39,828 bases of DNA from Acetobacteraceae bacterium (GTDB taxonomy: Bacteria > Pseudomonadota > Alphaproteobacteria > Acetobacterales > Acetobacteraceae): positions 1 through 39,828 of the forward strand of contig JANXMB010000067.1 in NCBI GenBank assembly GCA_025354865.1, given 5' to 3'. The position numbers and the translations under genes are program-made. The notes under the pieces were generated by a model. It searched no databases and was not told the origin of the DNA. It saw only the letters and a program-made list of their open reading frames with translations. How positions within the stretch are numbered: the first letter of the stretch is position 1; every line of letters starts with the position of its first letter. Shown piece after piece: positions 23,134 through 32,529 of the stretch.

Positions 23134-24438
23134 ATGTCGGATCGCAAACAACCGCCGCCGGGCCTGGTCGGTCCGGTCGCATGGCTCCGCACCAACCTGT
23201 TCGGATCCTGGCCCTCCACCGCCGTCACCCTGGCGCTGCTCTACATCGTTGCGCGTATGCTGTTCGATTTCGCCGAGTGGGCCTTCGTCCATGCCGTCTG
23301 GACAGTGCCGTACGGGCCCACCGGCATCGCGCAAACCGCCGTGTGCCAGGATGCCAAGGGGACCGGCGCCTGCTGGGCGGTGATCGCCGATAAATATCGG
23401 CTGATCCTGTTCGGCCGCTTTCCCTACGCCGAACAATGGCGGCCGGCGCTGGTGATCGCGCTGTTCGTTGCGCTGTTCGCGTTATCCACCATCAAGGCCG
23501 TGTGGCGGAGGGGCATAGAATCCCGCTTGGTGCAAAACATCGCTCTGCTCGCTGCGGCGGCGATCGTGCTGGATAATGCGGCCGGCTTGCTCGACACGAT
23601 TGCCGCCGTGGGGTTCGGCTGGCACCTGCCGCTGCCGTTCGACCTGCTGTTCCTGGGCAACACCGTCGGGAAATACGCGCTGATTTGCGGGCTGTTGCTG
23701 CTGTGGCCGGCGGTCGGGGTCTGGATCGGCACGCTCGGCGCGATCGGCATTCTGATGTTCGGCGGGCAGTTCGGCCTGTCCCCGGTGCCGGTCGATTACT
23801 GGGGCGGTCTGCCGATTACGCTGATCCTGGCCACGTTCGGATTGGCCTTCGCCTTCCCGCTGGCCATTCTGGTCGCCCTCGGCCGGCGATCCACATCCAT
23901 GCCCGCAGTGAAAACCCTCAGTGTCGTCTATGTCGAACTCATTCGCGGGGTGCCGTTGATCAGCGTGCTGTTTATGGCCAGCGTCATGTTTCCGCTGTTC
24001 ATGCCCCCCGGCATCAACGTCGACAAATTGCTCCGCGCACAGATCGCCGTGATCCTGTTCGCTGCGGCGTATTTGGCCGAGGTGGTGCGCGGTGGCTTGC
24101 AGGCGCTACCGAAAGGCCAGTCGGAGGCTGCTGACGCCATGGGTCTGTCCTACTGGCAGAAAACCGGTTTCATCATTCTGCCGCAGGCGTTGCGGCTGGT
24201 GATTCCGCCGCTGGTGAACACCTTCATCGGCTTCTTCAAGGACACCAGCCTCGTGCTGATCATTGGCTTGTTCGATCTGTTGACGATGGGAAAAGTCGCG
24301 CTGTCCGACCCGCCATGGCAGAGCTTCTCGACCGAGGTCTACATCGCCCTGGCCGTTGTCTACATCCTGTTCTGCTACGGTATGTCGCGATACAGCCGCG
24401 GGCTCGAACGCGAATTGAATTCCGCCCGCGGGCGTTGA
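23134..24438 (+). CDS. aapM: General L-amino acid ABC transporter, permease AapM
   Basis: This 434-residue second permease pairs with AapQ. It has an extended N-terminal region with several membrane helices, then the canonical permease core: [40 protein letters not shown], the EAA loop [20 protein letters not shown], and [18 protein letters not shown]. The start codon immediately follows the aapQ stop with no gap, so it is translationally coupled. The aapP gene begins 10 nt after its stop. Confidence 0.94.
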   Translation: MSDRKQPPPGLVGPVAWLRTNLFGSWPSTAVTLALLYIVARMLFDFAEWAFVHAVWTVPYGPTGIAQTAVCQDAKGTGACWAVIADKYRLILFGRFPYAEQWRPALVIALFVALFALSTIKAVWRRGIESRLVQNIALLAAAAIVLDNAAGLLDTIAAVGFGWHLPLPFDLLFLGNTVGKYALICGLLLLWPAVGVWIGTLGAIGILMFGGQFGLSPVPVDYWGGLPITLILATFGLAFAFPLAILVALGRRSTSMPAVKTLSVVYVELIRGVPLISVLFMASVMFPLFMPPGINVDKLLRAQIAVILFAAAYLAEVVRGGLQALPKGQSEAADAMGLSYWQKTGFIILPQALRLVIPPLVNTFIGFFKDTSLVLIIGLFDLLTMGKVALSDPPWQSFSTEVYIALAVVYILFCYGMSRYSRGLERELNSARGR

Positions 24439-24448
24439 GGGGTTTGGC

Positions 24449-25186
24449 ATGAACGCGATCGTTCTCGATAAGGTCAACAAATGGTTCGGCAGCCTGCATG
24501 TGCTGCGCGACATATCGATGACCGTGGCAACCGGCGAAAAAGTGGTGGTTTGCGGCCCCTCCGGCTCGGGTAAATCCACCATGATCCGCTGCATCAATCG
24601 CCTGGAAACCCATCAGGAAGGCCGCATCGTCGTCGATGGCACCGAACTGACGGACGATCTGCGGGCGCTCGATACCATCCGGCGGGAGGTCGGGATGGTG
24701 TTCCAGTCGTTCAACCTGTTCCCGCATCTGACCATCCTGGAAAATTGTACCTTGGCGCCGATCTGGGTGCGCAAAATGCCCAAATCCGAGGCGGAGGCAT
24801 TGGCCATGAGCTACCTCGAACGGGTGAAAATCCCCGAGCAGGCGAAGAAATATCCGGGGCAGTTGTCGGGCGGGCAGCAGCAGCGCGTGGCCATCGCGCG
24901 GGCCTTGTGCATGCGTCCGAAGATCATGCTGTTCGACGAGCCAACGTCGGCGTTGGACCCCGAAATGATCAAGGAGGTGCTGGACACCATGATCTCGCTG
25001 GCGGAATCCGGCATGACCATGGTTTGTGTCACCCACGAAATGGGGTTCGCGCGGCAGGTCGCCGATCGCGTGGTCTTCATGGATCGCGGCGAAATCGTGG
25101 AAAGCGGTCCGCCCCGACGCATGTTCGAAGCGCCGGAGACAGAACGCCTGAAGTTGTTCCTAAGCCAGATCCTGCGCGGGGATTGA
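24449..25186 (+). CDS. aapP: General L-amino acid ABC transporter, ATP-binding protein
   Basis: This 245-residue ABC ATPase powers the AapJQM importer. Walker A is GPSGSGKST (residues 36-44), the Q-loop is [14 protein letters not shown], the ABC signature is [15 protein letters not shown], Walker B is [15 protein letters not shown], and the switch His is in [18 protein letters not shown]. All catalytic motifs are intact. GAGGGG lies 7 nt before the ATG. It is the last gene of the operon and converges, across a 25-nt gap without an obvious terminator, on the dehydratase gene. Confidence 0.96.
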   Translation: MNAIVLDKVNKWFGSLHVLRDISMTVATGEKVVVCGPSGSGKSTMIRCINRLETHQEGRIVVDGTELTDDLRALDTIRREVGMVFQSFNLFPHLTILENCTLAPIWVRKMPKSEAEALAMSYLERVKIPEQAKKYPGQLSGGQQQRVAIARALCMRPKIMLFDEPTSALDPEMIKEVLDTMISLAESGMTMVCVTHEMGFARQVADRVVFMDRGEIVESGPPRRMFEAPETERLKLFLSQILRGD

Positions 25187-25211
25187 ACACCCCGCGCCGT
25201 GTTGCCGGCCT

Positions 25212-27005
25212 TCAGTGGTTGTTGCGGCTTTCGCCTTTGGTTTCGATCACGTTCAAATACAGCGTCGCCGGTTCGAGGCAGGCGCCCGTCCCCATCTGAC
25301 CCACCATCGACCGATAGATCTCCTCCCACGGGGTTTTGCTCGGAATAATATCCGGTTGCCACGCCGCGCGGCGGGCTGCGAGTTCGCCCTCCGGCAGCAC
25401 GACATCGACCTTGCGGGTGTTCAGGTCGATGCGGATGGTGTCACCGGTTTTCAACAGGGCCAACCCGCCGCCGATCGCCGCTTCCGGCGAAACGTTCAGG
25501 ATCGACGGGGAGCCAGAGGTGCCGGACTGCCGCCCGTCGCCCATTGTCGGCAGGGTCATGATGCCCTTTTTCATCAGATAGGCCGGCGGCTGCATGTTGA
25601 CCACCTCGGCGCTGCCGGGGTAGCCGACCGGGCCGCAATTGCGGATGACCAGGACGGATTGTTCCTGAATGTCCAGTGCCGGGTCTTCGATCCGGTGGTG
25701 GTAATCCTCCGGTCCTTCGAACACCACCGCGCGGCCTTCGAAAACATTGGGACGATCGGGGTGGGACAGGAAGCGTTGGCGGAAATCCTGGTCGACGACG
25801 CTGATCTTCATCACCGCCGTATCGAACAGATTGCCGGACATGACGACGTAGCCGGCCGCTTCCTTCATCGGTTTGTCGTAGGAACGAATGACCTCCCGAT
25901 CCCCGTCGGCGACCCCGGCGAGGTTGGCGGCGATCGTTTTGCCGGTAACCGTCATGGCATCGGCGTTCAGCTTGCCGGCGCCCAGCAGTTCCTTCATGAC
26001 GGCCGGCACGCCGCCGGCGCGGTGGAATTTCTCCCCCAGGAATCGCCCGGCCGGCTGCACGTCGCACAGCAGCGGAACCGACGGGCCTAGCCGCTGCCAA
26101 TCGTCCAGCCCGTGATCGACGCCCATGTGTCGCGCAATGGCGACCATATGGATCGGGCAGTTGGAGGAGGCACCCAACGCTGCCGCCGCAACGACGGCAT
26201 TTTCGAACGCCGCCTTGGTCATGATGTCGGACGGGCGGAGGTTTTCTTTCACCATGCCGACGATGCGCTTGCCGGTTTCGAACGCCATCCAGCCGCGCTC
26301 CCGATAGGGGGCGGGAATGGCGGAGCAACCGGGCAGGGACATGCCCAACGCCTCGGCGAGGCCATTCATCGACGATGCCGTGCCCATGGTGTTGCAATGC
26401 CCGACCGAGGGGGCGGACGACGACACCATTTGCATGAACTCGTCGTAGCCGATTTTACCCTCGGCAAACAGCTTCCGCCCTTCCCACACGATGGTGCCGG
26501 ACCCGCTCAGGCGTCCTTGCCACCAGCCGTCGAGCATCGGTCCGCCGGACAGCACGATGGCGGGGATGTTCACCGTGGCGGCGCCCATCAGCATCGCCGG
26601 GGTGGTCTTGTCGCAGCCGGTGGTCAGCACGACGCCATCCAGCGGATACCCGTGCAGGATTTCCACCAGCGACAAATATGCAAGGTTGCGGTCCAGCGCC
26701 GCCGTCGGGCGCTTGCCGGTCTCCTGGATCGGGTGGACGGGAAATTCCAGCGGCACGCCGCCGGCATCGCGAATGCCGTCCCGCACCCGTGAGGCCAGTT
26801 CGATATGGTGCCGATTGCAGGGCGACAGGTCGGAACCGGTCTGGGCAATCCCGATGATCGGCTTGCCGCCGCGCAACTCGTCCGGGGTGATGCCGTAATT
26901 CATGTACCGTTCCAGGTACAACGCCGTCATCGCGGGATCGCCCGGCTCGTCGAACCACCGACGGGAGCGGAGGCGCGGTGCGCCGTTGGCATTGCTATCG
27001 GTCAT
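25212..27005 (-). CDS. IlvD/Edd family dehydratase, pentonate (aldonic acid) dehydratase type
   Basis: This 597-residue iron-sulfur enzyme dehydrates a sugar acid to a 2-keto-3-deoxy acid. The three cluster cysteines are C63 (DLSPCNRHH), C131 ([15 protein letters not shown]) and C204 ([13 protein letters not shown]). The N-terminal [20 protein letters not shown] and the [15 protein letters not shown] region are typical of the D-xylonate/L-arabonate/D-galactonate branch rather than the branched-chain dihydroxy-acid dehydratase. The exact substrate is not determined. The ATG at 27005 is chosen because the protein then starts just before the conserved region; AGGGGG lies 10 nt upstream. It is divergent from the Hyf-like operon. 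Confidence 0.9.
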   Translation of the reverse strand: MTDSNANGAPRLRSRRWFDEPGDPAMTALYLERYMNYGITPDELRGGKPIIGIAQTGSDLSPCNRHHIELASRVRDGIRDAGGVPLEFPVHPIQETGKRPTAALDRNLAYLSLVEILHGYPLDGVVLTTGCDKTTPAMLMGAATVNIPAIVLSGGPMLDGWWQGRLSGSGTIVWEGRKLFAEGKIGYDEFMQMVSSSAPSVGHCNTMGTASSMNGLAEALGMSLPGCSAIPAPYRERGWMAFETGKRIVGMVKENLRPSDIMTKAAFENAVVAAAALGASSNCPIHMVAIARHMGVDHGLDDWQRLGPSVPLLCDVQPAGRFLGEKFHRAGGVPAVMKELLGAGKLNADAMTVTGKTIAANLAGVADGDREVIRSYDKPMKEAAGYVVMSGNLFDTAVMKISVVDQDFRQRFLSHPDRPNVFEGRAVVFEGPEDYHHRIEDPALDIQEQSVLVIRNCGPVGYPGSAEVVNMQPPAYLMKKGIMTLPTMGDGRQSGTSGSPSILNVSPEAAIGGGLALLKTGDTIRIDLNTRKVDVVLPEGELAARRAAWQPDIIPSKTPWEEIYRSMVGQMGTGACLEPATLYLNVIETKGESRNNH

Positions 27006-27070
27006 GGTTCGGAATCCCCCTGGAAGATACACAATCATTTCGCGCGGCGCCCCCAGCAAGTCAACGCAAC

Positions 27071-27115
27071 CGTCATTGTGACGCTTGAACTATCCTCAAG
27101 CATATGTCACATATG
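27071..27115. promoter_or_regulatory. Three consecutive dyads in the dehydratase/Hyf-like divergent region
   Basis: CGTCA-TTG-TGACG (27071-27083) is followed directly by CTTGA-n7-TCAAG (27084-27100) and the perfect 15-bp dyad CATATGT-C-ACATATG (27101-27115). All three arms are perfect. They lie 65 nt from the dehydratase start and 55 nt before the regulator start, the position of operators for either transcript. The third is the strongest candidate. Confidence 0.45.
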
Positions 27116-27170
27116 ATTTTAGCTATCTGATGTCGCCCCATCTTTGGAGACGTCGCATGATTGTTCACGC

Positions 27171-27416
27171 ATGATCACCGCCGCCCAGATGCGGGCCGCG
27201 CGGGCTTTGCTCCGGATCGAACAGCGCGACCTCGCTGCGCTGTCCGGCTTGTCGGTGCCGACGATCCAGCGGATGGAGGCAAGTCCCGGCGTCGTCCGCG
27301 GCAATGTCGACTCGCTGATGAAGCTGGTCGGTGCGTTGCGCGATGCGGGGATCGAATTGATCGACGAAGGCGCCCCCAGCCCGGTCGGCGGGCGGGGCGT
27401 GCGTTTGCAGCCATGA
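27171..27416 (+). CDS. Small Xre-like HTH regulator at the head of the Hyf-like operon
   Basis: This 81-residue protein begins MITAAQMRAARALLRIEQRD and carries an Xre/Cro-type helix-turn-helix (about residues 15-40: DLAALSGLSVPTIQRMEAS), then LMKLVGALRDAGIELIDEG. It matches small HTH proteins common in alphaproteobacteria. The ATG at 27171 is preferred over an upstream in-frame TTG because the protein then starts as its relatives do; the ribosome-binding site is weak. Its stop overlaps the hyfB ATG by 4 nt (ATGA), so it is translated with the operon and may regulate it. The dyads just upstream are plausible binding sites. Confidence 0.85.
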   Translation: MITAAQMRAARALLRIEQRDLAALSGLSVPTIQRMEASPGVVRGNVDSLMKLVGALRDAGIELIDEGAPSPVGGRGVRLQP

Positions 27417-29413
27417 TTGCCATCGTCCCCGGCTGCATTGCGATCCTTGTTGCACTCGGTGTTGCCGGGGCGATTCTGGCACGGGCACCGGTGGGGCGCT
27501 GGATCGTCTATGGCGGTTGCCTGCTGGTCGGTTCGACCTCCCTGGTCGCCGGCCTGATCGCCATCGGTGGGCCGACCGAGCACCTGGTTCTGCCGCTGGG
27601 TGTTCCGTGGATCGGGATGCATTTGCGCCTGGATTCGCTGTCGGGCTTCTTCCTCGCGCTGCTCGGATTGGGGGCGGCCGGCGCCAGTTTGTTCGCCATC
27701 GGCTACGGGCGGCACGACCAGGAGCCGCAGCGCATCCTGCCATTCTATCCGCTGTTCCTGGCCGGCATGCATCTTGTGCTGCTCGCCGACGATACGTTTA
27801 CGTTCCTGTTCGCGTGGGAGTTCATGTCGGCGACCTCCTGGGCGCTGGTGGTGGCGCAGCACAAAGACGAGGGCAACGCGCACGCCGCCTTTGTTTATCT
27901 GGTCATGGCGGTCTTCTCGGGGCTGGCGATGTTGCTGGCTTTCGGCATGCTGGCTGGCGCTGCCGGGGCTTACACCTTCGATGCCATGCGCGCCGCGCAC
28001 CCGACCGCTGGCGTCGTGGCGGCTGCCTTCGCCTTCGCGCTGATCGGCGCGGGGTCCAAGGCCGGCCTCGTGCCGTTGCATGTCTGGCTGCCGCTTGCGC
28101 ATCCGGCGGCGCCCAGCCCGGTGTCTGCCCTCATGAGCGGGGTGATGACCAAAATCGCCATTTACGGCTTCGTGCGGGTCGTTTTCGACCTGCTTGGCGG
28201 CGTCCCCTGGTGGGCGGCGACGATCGTGGCAATTCTTGGCGGCATCGGCGCCGTTCTGGGCGTGCTGCATGCGACGATGGAGCGCGATCTGAAGCGCCTG
28301 CTGGCCTATTCCACGGTCGAAAATATCGGCATCGTCTTCGTCGGTCTGGGTTTGGCGATGGCGTTCCAGGCGAACGGGTTCCCGACGGGCGCGGCTTTGG
28401 CGCTTACGGCGGCGCTGTTTCATGCACTCAACCATACCCTGTTCAAATCGCTGCTGTTTTTCGGGGCCGGTGCGGTTTTGCACGCCACCGGCACGCGCGA
28501 TATCGAAAACCTGGGCGGCCTGATAAAGCGTATGCCGGTCACCGCGGCCACCGTTCTGGTGGGGTGTTTCGCGATTTCCGCGCTGCCGCCGATGAACGGC
28601 TTTGCCTCCGAGTGGCTGATTTTTCAGGCCATCCTGCTGCGGCCGGAACTACCGCAATGGGGGCTGAAACTGGCCATCCCGGCCGATGGTGCGCTGTTGG
28701 CGCTGGCCGCAGCCCTGGCAGCCGCATGTTTCGTGCGGGCCTTCGGGATCGCCTTCCTCGGGCGGCCGAGGACCCCGGCAGCCGAGCAGGCACATGAAAC
28801 CGACATTTGGTCGCGCGCGGCGATGGGGATTTTCGCCGGGCTTTGCTTGCTGACCGGGCTGTTTCCCGGCGCGATTATCGATCTTCTCGCCCCTGTCGCG
28901 CAGGCGATGACCGGGGCGCGCATGCCGGTGCAGACCGGCGATCCCTGGCTGACCACGGTGCCGGTCGCGTCCAGCCGTAGTTCGTATAACGGGTTGCTGC
29001 TGTTCCTGTTCGTCGCCGCGTCCGGTGGGCTTGCGGCCATGGTGGTGCGCCGCGTCGGATCCGCCGTTCTGCGCCGGGTGCCGCCCTGGGATTGCGGCTT
29101 CCCGGACCCCAGCCCGATGACGCAATATACCGCTGCCAGCATGGGGCAACCGATCGAGCGGGTTTACGGCACGGCGATCTTTCGGGCGCGGAGCACGGTC
29201 GATATGCCGGCACCCGGCGACATGCGACCGGCCCGCCTGACCCGCACGCGATCCGATCCCGTGTGGGACGCGGTTTACGCGCCGCTTGGCCGTTGCGTGA
29301 CCTTTGTCTCCTCGCACCTCAACGTGCTGCAATTCCTGACCATCCGGCGCTACCTCGGCTTCGTGTTCGGCGCTTTGATCGTTCTGCTGGCGGCGCTCGC
29401 GCTGTGGCAATGA
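27413..29413 (+). CDS. hyfB: Hydrogenase-4 component B-like antiporter subunit
   Basis: This 666-residue protein has about 16 hydrophobic segments and belongs to the NuoL/NuoM/NuoN (Mrp antiporter) family. Key regions are LLADDTFTFLFAWEFMSATS (about residues 122-141), GSKAGLVPLHVWLPLAHPAA (about 213-232), SALMSGVMTKIAIYG with its lysine, and LKRLLAYSTVENIGIVFVGL. In Hyf/Hyc and complex I this subunit is part of the proton-translocating membrane arm. The C-terminal part contains a hydrophilic segment with PPWDCGFPDPSPMTQYTAAS, seen in HyfB/HycC proteins. It overlaps the regulator and hyfC genes by ATGA on each side. Confidence 0.92.
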   Translation: MIAIVPGCIAILVALGVAGAILARAPVGRWIVYGGCLLVGSTSLVAGLIAIGGPTEHLVLPLGVPWIGMHLRLDSLSGFFLALLGLGAAGASLFAIGYGRHDQEPQRILPFYPLFLAGMHLVLLADDTFTFLFAWEFMSATSWALVVAQHKDEGNAHAAFVYLVMAVFSGLAMLLAFGMLAGAAGAYTFDAMRAAHPTAGVVAAAFAFALIGAGSKAGLVPLHVWLPLAHPAAPSPVSALMSGVMTKIAIYGFVRVVFDLLGGVPWWAATIVAILGGIGAVLGVLHATMERDLKRLLAYSTVENIGIVFVGLGLAMAFQANGFPTGAALALTAALFHALNHTLFKSLLFFGAGAVLHATGTRDIENLGGLIKRMPVTAATVLVGCFAISALPPMNGFASEWLIFQAILLRPELPQWGLKLAIPADGALLALAAALAAACFVRAFGIAFLGRPRTPAAEQAHETDIWSRAAMGIFAGLCLLTGLFPGAIIDLLAPVAQAMTGARMPVQTGDPWLTTVPVASSRSSYNGLLLFLFVAASGGLAAMVVRRVGSAVLRRVPPWDCGFPDPSPMTQYTAASMGQPIERVYGTAIFRARSTVDMPAPGDMRPARLTRTRSDPVWDAVYAPLGRCVTFVSSHLNVLQFLTIRRYLGFVFGALIVLLAALALWQ

Positions 29414-30360
29414 TCGCGCCCCTCCTGGTGCAGTTCGCCCAGATGCTGCTGGTATTGGCCTTGGCCCCGCTGCTCACGGGGTTGGTGCGCAAGGTGAAAG
29501 CCCGGCTGCAACGGCGTGTTGGGCCGCCGTTGGTGCAGCCCTACCGCGATCTCCGCCGGCTGATGGGCAAGGATGCGGTCATGGCCGAGAACGCATCCTG
29601 GCTGTTCCGCGTCGCCCCCTACACCATCTTCGCCTGCACCTGGGTCGCGGCAGCCTTGGTGCCCACATTCGCCACCGGCCTGATGTTCTCCTGGACCGGG
29701 GACCTGATCGTCGTCGCAGCCCTGCTCGGCACCGCCCGTTTCGCCCTGTCCCTGGCCGCGCTGGACATCGGCACCGCCTTCGGTGGCATCGGCGCCTCGC
29801 GGGAGGCAATGATCGCCTCCCTCGCCGAACCCGCCACGATATTGATCGTGTTCTGCGTCGCGCTGATCGCCGGTTCGACCCAATTGTCCAACATTGCCGA
29901 CCACATGCTGAACGCGCATGTCGGCCTGCGCGTGTCCCTGGCTTTGGCGCTGGTTGCCCTGATCGTCGTGACCTTGACCGAAAACGCCCGCATCCCCGTG
30001 GACAACCCTGCGACCCATCTGGAACTGACGATGGTGCACGAGGCGATGGTCCTCGAATATTCCGGGCGCCATCTGGCGATGATCGAGTTGAGCGTGTCGC
30101 TCAAGTTACTGGTGTATATCTCGATCGTTGCCTGCATATTCTTCCCCGTCGGTTTGGCCGGGGCCGGCGCCGGGCCGCTCGCGATGGCTGTCGGCGCTGC
30201 GGTCTACCCGATCAAGCTGGCGATCGGCGGCGTCCTGTTGGGCATATTCGAGATGTCGATCGCCAAAATGCGGGTCTTCCGCCTCCCCAATTTCGTCGGT
30301 GCCGCCCTCATGCTCGGGTTGCTCGGCGTGCTGCTGCTGTTCGTTTCGAGGGGGATGTAA
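29410..30360 (+). CDS. hyfC: Hydrogenase-4 component C-like (NuoH family) subunit
   Basis: This 316-residue membrane protein is of the NuoH/HyfC/HycD family, which forms the membrane anchor near the quinone or catalytic module. Hallmarks are KVKARLQRRVGPPLVQPYRD (about residues 28-47), ALDIGTAFGGIGASREAMIA (about 118-137), and the charged loop TENARIPVDNPATHLELTMV with HEAMVLEYSGRHLAMIE. The length is normal. ATG overlaps the hyfB stop; its TAA overlaps the hyfE ATG by one base. Confidence 0.95.
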   Translation: MIAPLLVQFAQMLLVLALAPLLTGLVRKVKARLQRRVGPPLVQPYRDLRRLMGKDAVMAENASWLFRVAPYTIFACTWVAAALVPTFATGLMFSWTGDLIVVAALLGTARFALSLAALDIGTAFGGIGASREAMIASLAEPATILIVFCVALIAGSTQLSNIADHMLNAHVGLRVSLALALVALIVVTLTENARIPVDNPATHLELTMVHEAMVLEYSGRHLAMIELSVSLKLLVYISIVACIFFPVGLAGAGAGPLAMAVGAAVYPIKLAIGGVLLGIFEMSIAKMRVFRLPNFVGAALMLGLLGVLLLFVSRGM

Positions 30361-31022
30361 TGCACGGCATTTCGTTCGACATCGCCCACATGCTGGCCGG
30401 CTTCCTGGTGCTGGCCAGTTTCTCGATGCTCTATCAGGTCCGCCTCTACGCGCTGCTGAACGTGCTGGCGCTGCACGCCTTCGTGCTGGCGCTGTCGGTG
30501 GCGTGGCAGGCGCATATCCAGGATGCGCCGCATCTCTACATCACCGCGCTGATCGCCCTGGGGTTCAAGGCCATCCTGATCCCCTGGGCGCTGCGCAAGA
30601 TCGTGTTCCGCCTGGGCATCCATCGCGAGATCGAAGCCGTCGGAGGCATCGGCCCGACCATGCTCGCCGGCATGGCGCTGGTTGCCCTGTCGCTGGAGGT
30701 CATGCTGCCGGTCACCGCCTTGGCCGATCCCGTCGCGCGGGAGGACATTGCCCTAGCCCTGTCGGTCGTGTTGATCGGCCTGCTGACTATGGTGACCCGC
30801 CGCAATGCCGTCAGCCAGGTGGTGGGTTTTCTGTCGCTGGAGAACGGCATCATCCTTGCCGCCGCCGGTGCGCGGGGCATGCCGCTGGTGGTGGAAATCA
30901 GCGTGGCATTTTCCGTCCTCGTGGCCTGTATCGTGGTCGGTATTTTCCTGTTCCGGATCCGGGAACGCTTCGACTCGGTCGATGTCGGGGTGATGGACAC
31001 GTTTCGCGGGGGGCAGGGGTGA
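30360..31022 (+). CDS. hyfE: Hydrogenase-4 component E-like (NuoK-related) subunit
   Basis: This 220-residue protein has about seven membrane segments. It shows VLNVLALHAFVLALSVAWQA near the N terminus and, later, the family stretches AVSQVVGFLSLENGIILAAA (about residues 151-170) and MPLVVEISVAFSVLVACIVV. HyfE proteins are related to NuoK/MnhC small antiporter subunits. GAGGGGG precedes the ATG, which overlaps the hyfC stop (TAATG). A 64-nt gap with two copies of GCCCCCCGGCC separates it from hyfF, the only real gap in the operon core. Confidence 0.92.
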   Translation: MHGISFDIAHMLAGFLVLASFSMLYQVRLYALLNVLALHAFVLALSVAWQAHIQDAPHLYITALIALGFKAILIPWALRKIVFRLGIHREIEAVGGIGPTMLAGMALVALSLEVMLPVTALADPVAREDIALALSVVLIGLLTMVTRRNAVSQVVGFLSLENGIILAAAGARGMPLVVEISVAFSVLVACIVVGIFLFRIRERFDSVDVGVMDTFRGGQG

Positions 31023-31086
31023 TGTCCGATCATCGCCCCCCGGCCTTCTGCCCCCCGGCCTGCTCCCCCTTGGCAGGAGCGGTGCG

Positions 31087-32529
31087 ATGACCCCCGATCC
31101 GGTCTCCGGCGTGCTGTGGGTGCCGCCGATCGCCGCCGCCTTGCTGGCCGCGATCCCCGCCTACCGCGTGTCGGCGATCGTCAACGTCGTCGCCAGCGGC
31201 ATCGCCCTGATGTTCGCGCTGCTGCTGCCGCTCGCGGATCGGCCCGGCGCCGGGCATCTGCTGTTCGTCGACGACCTCAATGTCGTGTTCATCGTGCTGA
31301 ACAGCTTCGTCGGCTTCACCGCCAGTATTTTCAGCGCTAGCTATATCGAGCACGAGTTGGAAACCGGTCGCCTCGCACCGATGCAGGTCCGGTATTATCA
31401 CGCGATGTTCCAACTCATGCTGTTCGGCATGAACCTCGCGCTGACGGCCAACAATATCGGGTTGATGTGGGTCGCCGTCGAACTCGCGACCCTCGCCACC
31501 GTCACCATCGTCGGGCTCTACCGCACCCATCAGGCGCTGGAGGCGGCGTGGAAATACTTCATCCTAGGCAGTGTCGGCATTGCGCTGGCGTTGTTCGGCA
31601 CCATCCTGGTCTACCTCGCCGCCCGCCCCTCGGTGGGGGAGGGGATGGACGCCATGGTCTGGACCACCCTGGTCGCCCACGCCAAGGATTTCGATCCCTC
31701 GCTGTTGAATATCGCGTTCGTGTTTCTGTTGCTGGGTTACGGCACGAAGGTGGGGTTGGCCCCGCTGCATGCCTGGCTGCCGGACGCGCACGCCGAGGGG
31801 CCGACGCCGATATCCGCTGTTTTATCCGGATTGCTGCTGAACGTGGCGCTGTATGCGCTGCTGCGGTTCAAAATTCTGCTGACCGGAAACTCGCATGCCA
31901 TCGCACCGGGGCCGCTGATGATGGGCCTCGGGCTTCTGTCGCTGCTGTTTGCGGCGTTCATGCTGTATCGCCGCCGCGACATCAAACGCATGTTCGCCTA
32001 CTCGTCGATCGAGCACATGGGCATCGTCGTGTTTGCCTTCGGCATGGCCGGTCCCCTGGGTAATTTTGCCGGTCTGATGCAGATGACGATGCACAGCCTC
32101 ACGAAATCGGCGATCTTCTTCGCCGTCGGGCATTTGACCCAGGTCAAGCGGACGCAATGGATGCCCGAAATTGGCGGCGTCACCGAAAGCCATCCGCTCC
32201 TCGGCTGGGGGCTGGTCGCCGGGGTCGTCGCCATCGTCGGCTTGCCGCCCTTCGGTGTTTTCATGAGCGAGTTCCTGGTGGTGTCGTCCGCCCTCGCCCG
32301 AGACCCGATCCTGGCCGGTGTCCTCATGCTCGGCCTGCTGTTGTCGCTCGGTGCGCTATTGCTGCGCGTGACCGATGTTGCGTTCGGTCCGGTCAAAGGG
32401 CCGGCCGGCCCGGTGAAAGCCGCCTATCTGCCGCTGTTCGCGCATCTGGCGCTGGTCGCTATGGCCGGTATCTGGCTGCCTCCGCCCATTGTCGCATGGT
32501 TCCAGCACGTCGCGAGGACCCTCGGATGA
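31087..32529 (+). CDS. hyfF: Hydrogenase-4 component F-like antiporter subunit
   Basis: This 480-residue NuoM/NuoN-like membrane protein has about 14 helices. It contains NNIGLMWVAVELATLATVTI (about residues 122-141), LGYGTKVGLAPLHAWLPDAH (about 217-236), EGPTPISAVLSGLLLNVALY and KRMFAYSSIEHMGIVVFAFG. It would form, with HyfB, the ion-pumping arm. AGGAG lies 7-8 nt before the ATG. Its stop overlaps the next ATG by 4 nt. A separate hyfD-type third antiporter subunit is not present in this operon. Confidence 0.93.
   Translation: MTPDPVSGVLWVPPIAAALLAAIPAYRVSAIVNVVASGIALMFALLLPLADRPGAGHLLFVDDLNVVFIVLNSFVGFTASIFSASYIEHELETGRLAPMQVRYYHAMFQLMLFGMNLALTANNIGLMWVAVELATLATVTIVGLYRTHQALEAAWKYFILGSVGIALALFGTILVYLAARPSVGEGMDAMVWTTLVAHAKDFDPSLLNIAFVFLLLGYGTKVGLAPLHAWLPDAHAEGPTPISAVLSGLLLNVALYALLRFKILLTGNSHAIAPGPLMMGLGLLSLLFAAFMLYRRRDIKRMFAYSSIEHMGIVVFAFGMAGPLGNFAGLMQMTMHSLTKSAIFFAVGHLTQVKRTQWMPEIGGVTESHPLLGWGLVAGVVAIVGLPPFGVFMSEFLVVSSALARDPILAGVLMLGLLLSLGALLLRVTDVAFGPVKGPAGPVKAAYLPLFAHLALVAMAGIWLPPPIVAWFQHVARTLG

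Noticed and set aside
27119-28483. Long minus-strand reading frame of about 450 codons across hyfB
   Set aside because: Antisense shadow, rich in Arg/Gln/His, no family features; hyfB on the plus strand is unmistakable.
31023-31086. Remnant of a lost gene (such as hyfD) between hyfE and hyfF
   Set aside because: The gap is only 64 nt and C-rich with a short direct repeat; nothing in it resembles a membrane-protein remnant.
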